DNA from: CAZZCP01 sp964653235
GTDB lineage: Bacteria > Bdellovibrionota > Bdellovibrionia > Bdellovibrionales > UBA840
Assembly (NCBI GenBank): GCA_964653235.1
Contig: CAZZCP010000008.1
Coordinates: 1 to 51,554, forward strand
Direction: 5' to 3'
DNA length: 51,554 nucleotides
The notes beneath the pieces are model-generated. The model ran no database searches. It saw nothing but the letters and a program-made list of their open reading frames with translations, and was not told the DNA's origin. Each line of letters opens with the position of its first letter. The stretch's first letter is position 1. The translations under genes were made by a program, and so were the position numbers. This document shows positions 42,114 to 51,281 of the stretch, piece by piece.

Positions 42114-43420
42114 AGAAAAAGCAAATTTTAGGAATGTTTTTTTTATTAGGGGCATTGGTATTTTATTATCTCTATTTAGAAAGAAAAGAACAAAAGTCGA
42201 TTGAAAACAATCGGGTATTGCCCATTGATAAGCAAGGATTGCAGAGCTTTAGACTTCGCAATGATTATTCTGAGTTTGAGTTTGCAAGAGAGGGTGAGAA
42301 TTGGCGACTTAAAAAGCCCATTCAAGATCTTGGAGACCAAGATAATATCAATCGACTATTAGACTTTTTGTTAACAGAACAAGTACAGCAAAAAATTTTA
42401 CTCGAAAAAGACAAATCAGAATATGGCTTTTCTGATAAAACAAGTTTGCTTTTTGATTTAAAATGGCAAGAAAGAGAACTTGGGCTTGAAGTTTCAGCTC
42501 TAGAGGCCTTCGGCAATCAGAGTTTTTTGTACCGAAAGGGGTTCGATAAAGATGATTCTAAATATTTGTTCATTGGTGATGGCTTTTGGTATCAAGAGTT
42601 AAATAAAAAACTCTTGTACTTTCGCGATAAGAAGGTCGTTCCTGAAGACTTGCCTCATGTCAATCGTGTGGCGCTTCTCGATCAAAATAAAGAAGTTGTT
42701 TTCAAATTAAGCATTCGTGATAACCAGTGGTGGTTTGATGACGGCAGTGATCGATTTGCCGTCAAAGATTATGTGATGAAAGATTTTTTTCAATCTCTAA
42801 GAGAACTCAAAGCCCTTGATTTAACTGAAGAAGACTATCTTGATGAAAAACAGCTTGTGGCAAAGGGCTTGCAGCCGGCCCGCAATGAGTTTGTAATTGG
42901 TGGAAATAATCTGCAAATATCAATTTTGGTCGGTAAAGAAGAAGCAGAGAAAATCTTTTTGTGGCGAAAAGATCGGCAATTGATCTATCAGTGTTTTGCA
43001 AATGCCAGCGAGTTTATCTTCTCAAATCGTGTTCATTTTTTAGATCCTTATCATCCTTTTCGTTTAGATCGATCTCAGGTTTTAGAGATTCATTACAAAA
43101 GTCCGTCAAGGTCTCAAATTCTTGTCAAAAAAGATGGAGCCTGGTTTGATGCAAACAATAAGAAGCATACTGCTAGCATGTCGTATTTTTTTCGTTTGTT
43201 GCGAAACTTAGAGTCGCTGGATTTGCTTGAGAAGCCCATTCAAAGTGATTATAGCCTACAATTTAAAAACAACGAGAAAAATGAGATTTTAAGTCTTGAT
43301 TGGCAAATAGATAACGAAAAAGTTTATTTCAAAAGTAGTGTCTCAAAATATGTTGCAGTAGTAAATCTGAAAGATATTGAATTCTTTGAAAAGTGGTTGG
43401 TTAAAGATGAAAAAAATTAA
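42110..43420 (+). CDS. DUF4340 domain protein
   Basis: The start is taken as TTG at 42110 (TTGA overlap with the previous stop, AAGGAG upstream), giving 436 residues. One N-terminal membrane helix (about 4-22) is followed by a periplasmic region with repeated DUF4340-like units: FEFAREGENWRLKKP, VFKLSIRDNQWWFDD and ILVKKDGAWFDANN. DUF4340 genes commonly follow GldG-like genes, and the proteins are thought to belong to the same envelope complex. Its end overlaps the GHMP kinase start by 14 bp. Confidence 0.83.
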   Translation: MKKKQILGMFFLLGALVFYYLYLERKEQKSIENNRVLPIDKQGLQSFRLRNDYSEFEFAREGENWRLKKPIQDLGDQDNINRLLDFLLTEQVQQKILLEKDKSEYGFSDKTSLLFDLKWQERELGLEVSALEAFGNQSFLYRKGFDKDDSKYLFIGDGFWYQELNKKLLYFRDKKVVPEDLPHVNRVALLDQNKEVVFKLSIRDNQWWFDDGSDRFAVKDYVMKDFFQSLRELKALDLTEEDYLDEKQLVAKGLQPARNEFVIGGNNLQISILVGKEEAEKIFLWRKDRQLIYQCFANASEFIFSNRVHFLDPYHPFRLDRSQVLEIHYKSPSRSQILVKKDGAWFDANNKKHTASMSYFFRLLRNLESLDLLEKPIQSDYSLQFKNNEKNEILSLDWQIDNEKVYFKSSVSKYVAVVNLKDIEFFEKWLVKDEKN

Positions 43421-44399
43421 AGTCAAATCTCCGACTCGAGTTGATTTTGCTGGAGGTACTCTCGATTTATGGCCCATTTACAATTTCTTTGAAGATTGCA
43501 AAACCCTTAATTTGGCAATCAGTATATTTACTGAGGTTCATTTAGATGAAAAAAATTCTGGAATCTGCCTTGAAGTTCCTCAACTCAATTTAAAAAAAGA
43601 CTACAAGAGCCTAGAAGATTGTCTTTTAGATCAAGATGAAAGTTTAATTCTATTGCGGGAGCACATACGCTTTTGGAAGCCCAAGATGGGATTTCACTTG
43701 AAAACCTTTTCAGAGAGCCCCATTGGTGCTGGTCTTGGCGGAAGTTCCTCTTTAAGCGTTAGTCTGTTTCGTGCATTTCAAAAGTTCTGTGAAGAAGATC
43801 GCCCTAGTTTTCCAAGTCTACCTAATATAGAAGCAAAAGTTTTATTTACTCCTACAGGAGTTCAAGATTACTACCCACCACTTTATGGTGGGTTTTTAAC
43901 AATTCATCTCAATAAAGATTTTCATGAAGTTGAAAAACATGAGATACCGAGAGATATACTGGATTCTTTTCTATTGATTTATACCGGAAAACCACATCAT
44001 TCAGGATTGAACAACTGGCAAGTATTAAAAGCTGCTGTTGAAAAAGACCAACAGACTTTGCAGGATTTAGAAGCTTTACGGGATATAGCCCTTTCTATGC
44101 ATCAAAGTATTTTGGCGAAAGATTTTTCTTCGATACCGCTTTTGCTGCAAGAAGAGTTTAAAGTGAGAAGTCAAATTTCTGCGTCTTTCACAAGTCCTGA
44201 AATCGAAAAACTTCATCAAGAAGCCCTGATGTTAGACTGTCAGGCCACTAAAATTTGCGGGGCAGGTGGAGGTGGATGTGTTATGCTTTGGTGTAAGGAG
44301 ACGAAGAAAGAGTCTACCCAAAAGCTTTTACGCGAAAAAGGATACCAAGTTTTAGATGCAGTTCCAGTAGAGCAAGGCAGTGTATATATTGAAACATGA
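43407..44399 (+). CDS. GHMP-family sugar kinase, HddA-like
   Basis: This 330-residue protein starts at the ATG at 43407, inside the end of the DUF4340 gene. GHMP motifs are seen: SPTRVDFAGGTLDLWP at the N-terminus, the ATP loop SPIGAGLGGSSSLSVS at about 100-115, and the C-terminal KICGAGGGGCVML. The N-terminal form resembles D-glycero-D-manno-heptose-7-phosphate kinases, but other sugar or mevalonate-pathway kinases cannot be excluded. Overlap with envelope transporter genes hints at a cell-surface sugar, which is inference. Confidence 0.82.
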   Translation: MKKIKVKSPTRVDFAGGTLDLWPIYNFFEDCKTLNLAISIFTEVHLDEKNSGICLEVPQLNLKKDYKSLEDCLLDQDESLILLREHIRFWKPKMGFHLKTFSESPIGAGLGGSSSLSVSLFRAFQKFCEEDRPSFPSLPNIEAKVLFTPTGVQDYYPPLYGGFLTIHLNKDFHEVEKHEIPRDILDSFLLIYTGKPHHSGLNNWQVLKAAVEKDQQTLQDLEALRDIALSMHQSILAKDFSSIPLLLQEEFKVRSQISASFTSPEIEKLHQEALMLDCQATKICGAGGGGCVMLWCKETKKESTQKLLREKGYQVLDAVPVEQGSVYIET

Positions 44400-45265
44400 A
44401 AAAAAAGTTTAATTTAAAAACTGCTAAGAGAAAACCCTCGGCCACAACTTACAAGCGCTATATAGGAATTTCACTGAGTGGTCCCAAAAATCAAAAGACA
44501 GCGGTTTGTTGTGTCGATCACTACGAAAAACAGGGGCGTGTTTTTGTAAGCTTTCTTCAAGAGGGTATAGGTGCGAGCGAAGATCTTTCTTCTGATCAGG
44601 TCTTGTATAAACTTTTAAGCAAACAAAAAAAACTTAAAGCGATTGCTTTTGATGTTGCGACACAACTGCCAAAATGTTTGCGCTGCAAGCTCAGTTGTCC
44701 GGGTTATGAAAAGTGTGAACTTGCGGCTATCAGTTGGTTGCGCGAGAAATACAAAGAAGAGAGAAGAAAAAATAAGAACCATAAGATTTTCTCTCCCTAC
44801 AGTGAGAGGCCGGTAGAGCACTACGTAAACTCATTAGATTATGGCTTTCATATGCCAGCTGCTTTAGGAGCCAATATTGCTCCTCTTACGGCAAGGGCAC
44901 TGTTTTTAAAAAGGCGTCTGAAGACACCTTGTTTTGAAGTCTTTCCTCGACTTAGTTTTTGGCGATTGGGTAAAAGTCTCAATTTAAAAAAATCTTATCT
45001 TTTAGCTTCTCGTTTGAGTGAAGATGGTGAAGTTTCACGATATAACTTTTTAAAAGATTTGATCGATCAAAATCATATCTTTGTATATCATCAGGATGCA
45101 CAAAGAATGATCGAGAACCCGAATGCATTTGATGCCTTCTTAGTGGCTTATTCTTTGTATTTTCATGCGATAGGTTTAAGTGAGGCAGCGCCTCCTGATT
45201 TTCCAAAAGGGGAGAATTGGTTGGTCATACCACAAGAAGAGGTCTTTAAATCCCTAGAAGTATAA
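44396..45265 (+). CDS. DUF429 family predicted RNase H-like nuclease
   Basis: This 289-residue protein begins with a basic stretch, then YIGISLSGPK (strand 1 with the family's G-x-D/S-x-SGP pattern), KAIAFDVATQLP and the closing NPNAFDAFLVAYSLYFHA, as in DUF429. The usual first acidic residue of GVDLSG is replaced by Ser here, so nuclease activity is doubtful. A four-cysteine group (CLRCKLSCPGYEKC) may bind metal. It overlaps the kinase gene by four bases and the convergent envelope gene by 20 bp. Confidence 0.72.
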   Translation: MKKKFNLKTAKRKPSATTYKRYIGISLSGPKNQKTAVCCVDHYEKQGRVFVSFLQEGIGASEDLSSDQVLYKLLSKQKKLKAIAFDVATQLPKCLRCKLSCPGYEKCELAAISWLREKYKEERRKNKNHKIFSPYSERPVEHYVNSLDYGFHMPAALGANIAPLTARALFLKRRLKTPCFEVFPRLSFWRLGKSLNLKKSYLLASRLSEDGEVSRYNFLKDLIDQNHIFVYHQDAQRMIENPNAFDAFLVAYSLYFHAIGLSEAAPPDFPKGENWLVIPQEEVFKSLEV

Positions 45266-46163
45266 GAAGTGCAAGATTGACAATGCTGATGATAGCGGTG
45301 GTAAAAGATTTGCTATCAGATACATCTTCTTTTTTAATTCGAGTTTCGCTCATCAGTAAACCCTCAAACTTTTGATTTCTCCAAGAGAGTTGCTCTTTTA
45401 AGCGCTTTTCTTGTTCTGGAAAGCTCACCAAATCATGAACTTGAATCTTTCGGTCTTCGTTCTTTGCAAGAATGCGAACCACAGCGATGTCATCATTTAC
45501 ACTTAAAACCTTGCCCTCTGCAAAAACCTGTTTGTTTGCACCTTTAAGGTATAGATTATCGAGGTTCTTTCTTTGCAACTGAAAAATCAAAGCTGGCTCA
45601 CCGATTTCGATTTCTTGCTTGCCTTTAAAAACTTTGACTAAATCAAAACCTTCATCTTGATAAACAACACGGTCTGAAATTTCATTTTTAACAGTAAATG
45701 CTTGAAAAGGTACATCTGCTAAAAGCTCTTGTGTGAGTTGAATGGCGGTTGTAATGAATTGCTCTTCTGCAGGGACACTTGGGTTGAGCTTTTTCTGACT
45801 CGTCCAGAGTCCCAATCCGTTTGAGCCAGAATAAAAGTGCATTTTCATTTCATAGTCAGAATACTCGAATGTGAGTAAAGCTTGAGCATCTAAGAGTCTA
45901 CCCAAGAGTAGGGCATCGGCAGGTTTTAACTCAGCTCTGGCTTGGTAGACTTCTTTTTCTTGTAAAAAAGACTTAGAGGCTACCAGAAACCTTTCATCAT
46001 CGATCAGTTCTTTGCGTACAGCGATCCAGCCTCGCTCGGCCAAAGATTCGCTAATGCTCTCGGCTTGAGGAAGAAAAACACTCACTCGACGGATCCAATT
46101 CTCTTCTTCTTGTGCTCGGGCTATGGCTGAAAATGCAATGCATAAAAGGAGAAACAATCTCAT
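45246..46163 (-). CDS. Exported protein with C-terminal membrane anchor (unknown function)
   Basis: This 305-residue protein has a signal peptide (about 1-17, ARAQE) and ends in a single hydrophobic helix (TTAIISIVNLALLILLGI), so it is probably anchored in the inner membrane with a periplasmic body. The middle part suggests strands (VVYQDEGFDLVKVFKGKQEIEIGEPALIFQ; GKVLSVNDDIAVVRILAKNEDRKIQ), perhaps like FlgT-type domains, but that is uncertain. It overlaps the DUF429 gene end by 20 bp and is divergent from the App1-like gene. Confidence 0.65.
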   Translation of the reverse strand: MRLFLLLCIAFSAIARAQEEENWIRRVSVFLPQAESISESLAERGWIAVRKELIDDERFLVASKSFLQEKEVYQARAELKPADALLLGRLLDAQALLTFEYSDYEMKMHFYSGSNGLGLWTSQKKLNPSVPAEEQFITTAIQLTQELLADVPFQAFTVKNEISDRVVYQDEGFDLVKVFKGKQEIEIGEPALIFQLQRKNLDNLYLKGANKQVFAEGKVLSVNDDIAVVRILAKNEDRKIQVHDLVSFPEQEKRLKEQLSWRNQKFEGLLMSETRIKKEDVSDSKSFTTAIISIVNLALLILLGI

Positions 46164-46241
46164 ACCATGAGGCTATGAGAAAAGCTTTTCGAAAGCAAGC
46201 TCAGGCTTGATTTCAGCTCTGCCAGAGAATAGTTTAACTAC

Positions 46242-47306
46242 ATGAGAGACTGGAAAGATCAGGCCACAGAAATCAGTGATGATGTCGTATTTTTTGAATT
46301 TGTATCATCCGACTTGGCTAAAGATGCGCCCGAAGTTTTTGTTTGGGACCTCGATAAAACCTATCTCGACACCCACTTTGAGAGCCTTACGGGCTTGTAT
46401 CGAACTATTATTGAAAAGGCTTTTCAAAAAAAGAATGTCCCCGGCACGAGTTCACTGGTTCGTGCCCTGACCTCAAAGGGGGCTTCTGACTTTCCAATTT
46501 ATTTTGTAACAGCATCTCCGCCGCAAATGGCGGGTCGAATTCGTGATAAACTTGAGTTTGATGGCATTAAGCCTTATGGCATTTTTTTTAAAGACAATCT
46601 TCGAAATTTACGTCCTGGTCGCTTTCGTCGCTTAAACAAACAGGTTGGTTTTAAGGTGCAGGCTTTGATGCAGTTAAGAACAAAACTGCATGAAAACTTA
46701 CATCAAATTTTGTGGGGAGATGACTCTGAGTCAGATGCCGTGATCTATTCATTGTATTCGGATATTTGTTCACGGCGTTTGCAAGAAAATAGTTTAAGGC
46801 AAATTCTTTCGCACTTTCATGTACGCGGAGAGCAAACCGATTTGATACTAGATTTACAGTCGAAAGTTCCAGAGCAAGATCCAGTGGAAAAAATCTATAT
46901 CAATTTGGCTACAGATACTGACCCGGAGTATTATTATAAATTTGGCAGAAGAACCATTCCGAGCTTTAATACTTTTCAAATCACACTAGATCTCTATCAA
47001 GACAAGCACTTGAACGAAAGCCAGTTGATTATGGTTTGCCAAGATTTGATTGAGAATTACGCTTTTTCTCCTGAAGAACTTGCTTACAGTATGGATGATT
47101 TGGTGAGAAGAAAGATATTGATTGATGAATCTGTCGATCGTATCACTTTGATTTTGAAAAATGAAGGTTTGCTTCCTGCTTACTACAATGTCCGAGCAAA
47201 ACCAATAGGCATAGAAGAATTGCAAAAAAGACGAGACCCCAAGAACACACAAGAATCAGAAGCCTGGATTCCAGAGTTTATTGATTACTTACATGATTTT
47301 AGATAA
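46242..47306 (+). CDS. App1 (DUF2183)-type phosphatase-domain protein
   Basis: This 354-residue cytoplasmic protein has the HAD-like nucleophile motif VWDLDKTYLDT at about 33-43, where the family has D-x-D-x-T-x-x, followed by FVTASPPQMAGRIRDKL (motif II region) and ILWGDDSESDAVIYS (acidic motif III). The pattern fits the App1 catalytic domain, which in yeast dephosphorylates phosphatidate. The C-terminal 120 residues (EYYYKFGRRTIPSFNTFQITLDLYQ...) look like a separate helical domain. The YHS gene follows after nine bases. Confidence 0.75.
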   Translation: MRDWKDQATEISDDVVFFEFVSSDLAKDAPEVFVWDLDKTYLDTHFESLTGLYRTIIEKAFQKKNVPGTSSLVRALTSKGASDFPIYFVTASPPQMAGRIRDKLEFDGIKPYGIFFKDNLRNLRPGRFRRLNKQVGFKVQALMQLRTKLHENLHQILWGDDSESDAVIYSLYSDICSRRLQENSLRQILSHFHVRGEQTDLILDLQSKVPEQDPVEKIYINLATDTDPEYYYKFGRRTIPSFNTFQITLDLYQDKHLNESQLIMVCQDLIENYAFSPEELAYSMDDLVRRKILIDESVDRITLILKNEGLLPAYYNVRAKPIGIEELQKRRDPKNTQESEAWIPEFIDYLHDFR

Positions 47307-47315
47307 GGATTTTTT

Positions 47316-47753
47316 ATGAAGCATCTAGCATTTTTCTTTTTGATTTTCTTAAGTCTACCGGTTTTGGCTGGCAGATATGGCACTGGATTATTTAGTAGTA
47401 CAGCTTTAGATGGTCACGATATTGTTGCCTATTTTAAAGAGAACAAAGCGGTGAAAGGCAGTGAAAAGTTTCAGGTAGAACATGATGGGGTAACTTGGCA
47501 GTTTAAAAATGAAGAGAACAAAAAGACCTTTATTGCCGATAAAGAAAAGTATCTACCTCAATATGGAGGTTATTGTGCCTATGCTGTAGCTCAAGGAGAT
47601 ACGGCAGGCATTGACCCCCAAGCTTTTAAGATTGTTGGTGATCGAATTTATTTTAATTACAATCCCGATATTCAAAAAAAGTGGGAGGCCAATCAACAAG
47701 GCTTTATTGAAGATGCCAACCGCAATTGGATCAAGCTCGCCAGAGACAATTAA
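47316..47753 (+). CDS. Secreted YHS-domain protein
   Basis: This 145-residue protein has a signal peptide (about 1-18, VLAGR). The YHS-like core matches the exported YHS family: ALDGHDIVAYFKENKAVKGS, VTWQFKNEENKKTFIADKEKYLPQYGGYCAYAVAQG, then DPQAFKIVGDRIYFNYNPDIQKKW. Such domains are thought to bind metal (often copper) in the periplasm. It overlaps the convergent barrel gene by 4 bp. Confidence 0.85.
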   Translation: MKHLAFFFLIFLSLPVLAGRYGTGLFSSTALDGHDIVAYFKENKAVKGSEKFQVEHDGVTWQFKNEENKKTFIADKEKYLPQYGGYCAYAVAQGDTAGIDPQAFKIVGDRIYFNYNPDIQKKWEANQQGFIEDANRNWIKLARDN

Positions 47754-48514
47754 AATAAATAAATTCTTGCGCCAGCCAGTAGCCCTTGATTGCGAGTTGA
47801 ACTATTTGATCCGGCAACTGTAAAATTTAGGTCTTCACGAAAGAAATTGGCATAAAAACGAAGAGCCCAAAGTTCTAAAAATACAATACGATCGAGTCTT
47901 TGGCCTTCAAGTTCAATACCGGTTTCAGACTCGGCGGCAACATATTGGCGGTAGCCCATTTCAAAGCCCAAGAAATCAAAAACATAGAGGGTTAAAATTC
48001 CGCCCCAAAAGATATTTTCGTATTCATCAATACTGCCATTGCCAGTGAGCTCTAAAAGTCGAATTCCTCCAATGGCCCGCAAATTGGTACTTTGTAGCGA
48101 GTCACCGATTAAGCGAATATGACCCCAAAGGTTTTGCGCTTTAAATCTCTCACTGTCTTTTCCATCGAGTTCATAAGCAGCCTCGGCACCAAAAATCCAC
48201 AGACCAAAACCAGCCTCTGCGCTTTGCCAAGTGATGTCTTGCTCGCTAGTGACTCCATTTTGAGTCAATTCTTCTTGCCATGTACCCATATTGGCCCCGA
48301 CATAGAGGTCAAAAATATTGCTCTCGCTTCGGTGCATGGCCAGCCATTGATCCATTAGGCGAACTTTGTTCTTAGTAGAAAACCAATCGGCAATGGTCCA
48401 GCGATTTGAGCGTTTTTCTTCTTGTTGTTTTTCTATAGTTACAAGATAGCTTTCGGCCTGAATAAAGAGTGGAAAGAGCAATAGAATATATATTTTTCTC
48501 ATACTAAAAAGCAT
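47750..48514 (-). CDS. Probable outer-membrane beta-barrel protein
   Basis: This 254-residue protein has a signal peptide (about 1-21, IQAES). The mature part alternates aromatic and polar residues as amphipathic strands (LYVGANMGTW; AGFGLWIFGAEAAYEL; GGILTLYVFDFLGFEMGYRQYV; LWALRFYANFF) and ends with Phe (LAGARIYLF), the usual barrel-assembly signal. No transport family can be named. It is convergent with the YHS gene and divergent from fumC across about 100 bp. Confidence 0.7.
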   Translation of the reverse strand: MLFSMRKIYILLLFPLFIQAESYLVTIEKQQEEKRSNRWTIADWFSTKNKVRLMDQWLAMHRSESNIFDLYVGANMGTWQEELTQNGVTSEQDITWQSAEAGFGLWIFGAEAAYELDGKDSERFKAQNLWGHIRLIGDSLQSTNLRAIGGIRLLELTGNGSIDEYENIFWGGILTLYVFDFLGFEMGYRQYVAAESETGIELEGQRLDRIVFLELWALRFYANFFREDLNFTVAGSNSSTRNQGLLAGARIYLF

Positions 48515-48613
48515 AGAGAGAATTGCTACAATTGCCCAGCTCTTTGCGCTGCGTTTTCAGCTTACACAGGTGGCAATCTGTGTAGAATGTATGAATCAAT
48601 CAAAGGAGAAATC

Positions 48614-50008
48614 ATGTCTTATCGCACTGAAAAAGATACCATGGGTGATGTACAGGTTCCAAGTGATCGTTACTGGGGAGCACAAACACAAAGAAGCATT
48701 GAAAATTTTAAAATTGGTCAAGATCACTTTCCGCGCGAGATGATTCGGGCTTTGGGAATATTAAAAAAGTCGGCAGCTATCACGAATGCCGAATTGGGAC
48801 TGCTTGAAAAAGACAAAGCCGAATTGATTGCTCAAGCCGCCGACGAGGTGATTGCTGGAAAATTGGATGATCATTTTCCATTGGTTGTTTGGCAGACGGG
48901 TAGTGGTACACAAACCAATATGAACAGCAATGAAGTGATTGCCAATCGAGCGATTGAAATTGCCGGTGGTGAGCTTGGATCAAAATCTCCGGTTCATCCC
49001 AATGACGATGTTAACAAAGCCCAGTCTTCGAATGATACCTTTCCAACCGCCATGCACATTGCGGCAGCAGAGAGACTACATCATCATCTTTTGCCTAAGG
49101 TAGAAGAGCTGAAAAATTCGATTCAGCAAAAAGCCACACAAATGCGAGATGTGGTTAAAATTGGCCGCACGCACTTAATGGATGCAACTCCGCTCACTCT
49201 TGGCCAAGAATTCTCTGGCTATGTCACCCAGCTCGAGCATGGCTTGCAAAGGCTTAAGAACACGCAAAAGCATATTTATGAGCTCGCTTTGGGGGGAACC
49301 GCTGTTGGTACTGGGCTCAACACTCACCCTGAGTTTGCAGTCAAAGTGGCCAAAGTCATTGCCGATGAAACCGGTCTTCCGTTTGTTACAGCAGAAAATA
49401 AATTTGAGGCCCTTGCTGCCCATGATGCTTTGGTAGAACTGAGTGGCGCTTTAAAAGTTTTGGCGTGCAGCTTGATGAAAATTGCCAATGATGTTCGCTT
49501 AATGGGAAGTGGCCCCCGTTCAGGCTTTGGTGAGTTGATTTTACCTGCCAATGAGCCCGGCTCATCGATTATGCCTGGTAAGGTCAATCCCACTCAATGT
49601 GAGGCCATGACCATGGTATGCGCTCAGGTGATTGGCAATGATATGGCTGTATCTGTTGGCGGTTGCACGGGGCACTTTGAGCTCAATGTTTTTAAGCCAA
49701 TGATGATTCACAATGTTTTGCATTCGATTCGTCTGTTGGGTGATGCCTGCGAGAGCTTTAACAACAATTGCATTGTTGGCATTGAAGCCAATCACTCTAT
49801 GATTGAAAAACACCTAAACAATTCTTTAATGCTAGTTACGGCATTGAATCCTCATATTGGTTATGACAAAGCGGCAAAGATTGCAAAGACAGCCTATGAA
49901 AGAGGGACGACTTTAAAAGAAGAGGCAGTCAATCTTGGTTTTCTTACTGCAGAAAAGTTTGATGAAGTCGTACGACCCGAACAAATGATAGGCCCTTTGT
50001 CGAACTAA
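48614..50008 (+). CDS. fumC: Class II fumarate hydratase
   Basis: FumC hydrates fumarate to malate in the TCA cycle, without an iron-sulphur cluster. The start is placed at 48614 because AAAGGAGA lies five bases upstream and the N-terminus (SYRTEKDTMGDVQVP) then fits the family; the in-frame ATG at 48587 adds nine residues of no family character. The protein has 464 residues. Motifs are TGSGTQTNMNSNEVI, HPNDDVNKAQSSNDTFPTAMH, IGRTHLMDATPLTLGQEFSGY and the signature GSSIMPGKVNPTQ with the catalytic serine. Confidence 0.97.
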   Translation: MSYRTEKDTMGDVQVPSDRYWGAQTQRSIENFKIGQDHFPREMIRALGILKKSAAITNAELGLLEKDKAELIAQAADEVIAGKLDDHFPLVVWQTGSGTQTNMNSNEVIANRAIEIAGGELGSKSPVHPNDDVNKAQSSNDTFPTAMHIAAAERLHHHLLPKVEELKNSIQQKATQMRDVVKIGRTHLMDATPLTLGQEFSGYVTQLEHGLQRLKNTQKHIYELALGGTAVGTGLNTHPEFAVKVAKVIADETGLPFVTAENKFEALAAHDALVELSGALKVLACSLMKIANDVRLMGSGPRSGFGELILPANEPGSSIMPGKVNPTQCEAMTMVCAQVIGNDMAVSVGGCTGHFELNVFKPMMIHNVLHSIRLLGDACESFNNNCIVGIEANHSMIEKHLNNSLMLVTALNPHIGYDKAAKIAKTAYERGTTLKEEAVNLGFLTAEKFDEVVRPEQMIGPLSN

Positions 50009-50009
50009 T

Positions 50010-51281
50010 ATGAAGTCTTGGCAGCTGTTATTTAGAAAAGATTTTGCTCCCTATTACTTTGCAATGATCTTGGGAGCATTTAACGACAACTTCTATAAAA
50101 ATGCTCTAGTGCTGTTTATCACCTTTCAGCTCTCAGAGCAGTTGGGTGCAGCTTCGGGCATTTTAGTTGCCGCCAGTGCAGGGATTTTTATTTTTCCTTA
50201 TTTTTTGTTTTCAGCTCGAGCGGGAAGTCTTTCTGATGAGAGTGAAGCTTCAAAGTACATTCAAAAGATCAAGCTCTTAGAGATTGTGATAATGGGCTTG
50301 GGGGCAGTGGGCTTTATCTTAAAAGCGCCCTATTTTTTGATCTTAGTTCTGTTTGGCATGGGAACCCAATCTACTTTTTATGGCCCTATCAAATACGCTA
50401 TTTTGCCCGATCTGGTAAAAAAAGAAGAGCTAGTTTCGGCAAACACCGTGGTCGAGGCAGGGACTTTTCTCTCTATTTTGCTTGGAACCATTGCCGGAGG
50501 CATTGCCATCGCTCTTGAGGGAGCCATTGCCTATGTCTGCATTGGCGTACTTTTGTTTGCTTTTTTAGGCTGGATTTGTTCGCTCTATATTCCTAAAGTT
50601 CCCCCTAAAGTTAAAAAAACCAAAAAAGACAATTTTATGGTAGAAACTCTGCGAATTGTACGAATAGCACAAAAGACACCCAAGGTGATTGATGCGATCT
50701 ATTCGATCTCTTGGTTTTGGTTGATCGGTGCGGTACTGCTCTCACTCTTTCCTCTTTATGCCAAAGATGTTTTTGGTGGCGGAGAGTTTTTGGTCAATGT
50801 CTTTTTGGCCAGCTTTTCGATTGGAATCGGAATCGGCTCGACACTCTATGAGCTCCTTTCAAAAGGCAAGATCAATATGAAGCTCTCTTCGATCGGTTTT
50901 TTAGGAATGACAGTTAGCCTTGCGGCTCTGTACTTTATTGATCCCAGCTCAGACTACAAGGGCCTGTTGCACTTTTTTACTTCAAGTCTTGAAAACCTAG
51001 TCTTAATGTTTCTTTTGTTGTTGTTTTCAATTTGTGGCGGGCTGATGATTGTTCCGCTTTACACCCAAATGCAAACCGAATCTGTTCCCGAAGAGAGATC
51101 TCGAGTTATTGCGGCCAACAATATTTTAAATGCCATTTTTATGGTGGGCGGGGCGATTGTAAATAGTTTGCTCATTGCCTTTGAGTTTGCCATTCCACAA
51201 ATCTTTTTGGTATTTGCCGTCTTGCAGCTGCTTTTCTACTACTTCTTTTTTAAGCCCAAGATCGACAAAGGCGAATTGTGA
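50010..51281 (+). CDS. MFS transporter, LplT-like
   Basis: This 423-residue inner-membrane protein has about twelve helices. The N-terminus (FAPYYFAMILGAFNDNFYKNALVLFI) and the loop after helix 4 (GMGTQSTFYGPIKYAILPDLVKKEELVSANTVVEAGTF) match lysophospholipid transporters, which flip lysophospholipids inward for re-acylation by Aas. No acyltransferase domain is fused here. It begins one base after the fumC stop, and the next gene starts inside its stop. Confidence 0.88.
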   Translation: MKSWQLLFRKDFAPYYFAMILGAFNDNFYKNALVLFITFQLSEQLGAASGILVAASAGIFIFPYFLFSARAGSLSDESEASKYIQKIKLLEIVIMGLGAVGFILKAPYFLILVLFGMGTQSTFYGPIKYAILPDLVKKEELVSANTVVEAGTFLSILLGTIAGGIAIALEGAIAYVCIGVLLFAFLGWICSLYIPKVPPKVKKTKKDNFMVETLRIVRIAQKTPKVIDAIYSISWFWLIGAVLLSLFPLYAKDVFGGGEFLVNVFLASFSIGIGIGSTLYELLSKGKINMKLSSIGFLGMTVSLAALYFIDPSSDYKGLLHFFTSSLENLVLMFLLLLFSICGGLMIVPLYTQMQTESVPEERSRVIAANNILNAIFMVGGAIVNSLLIAFEFAIPQIFLVFAVLQLLFYYFFFKPKIDKGEL

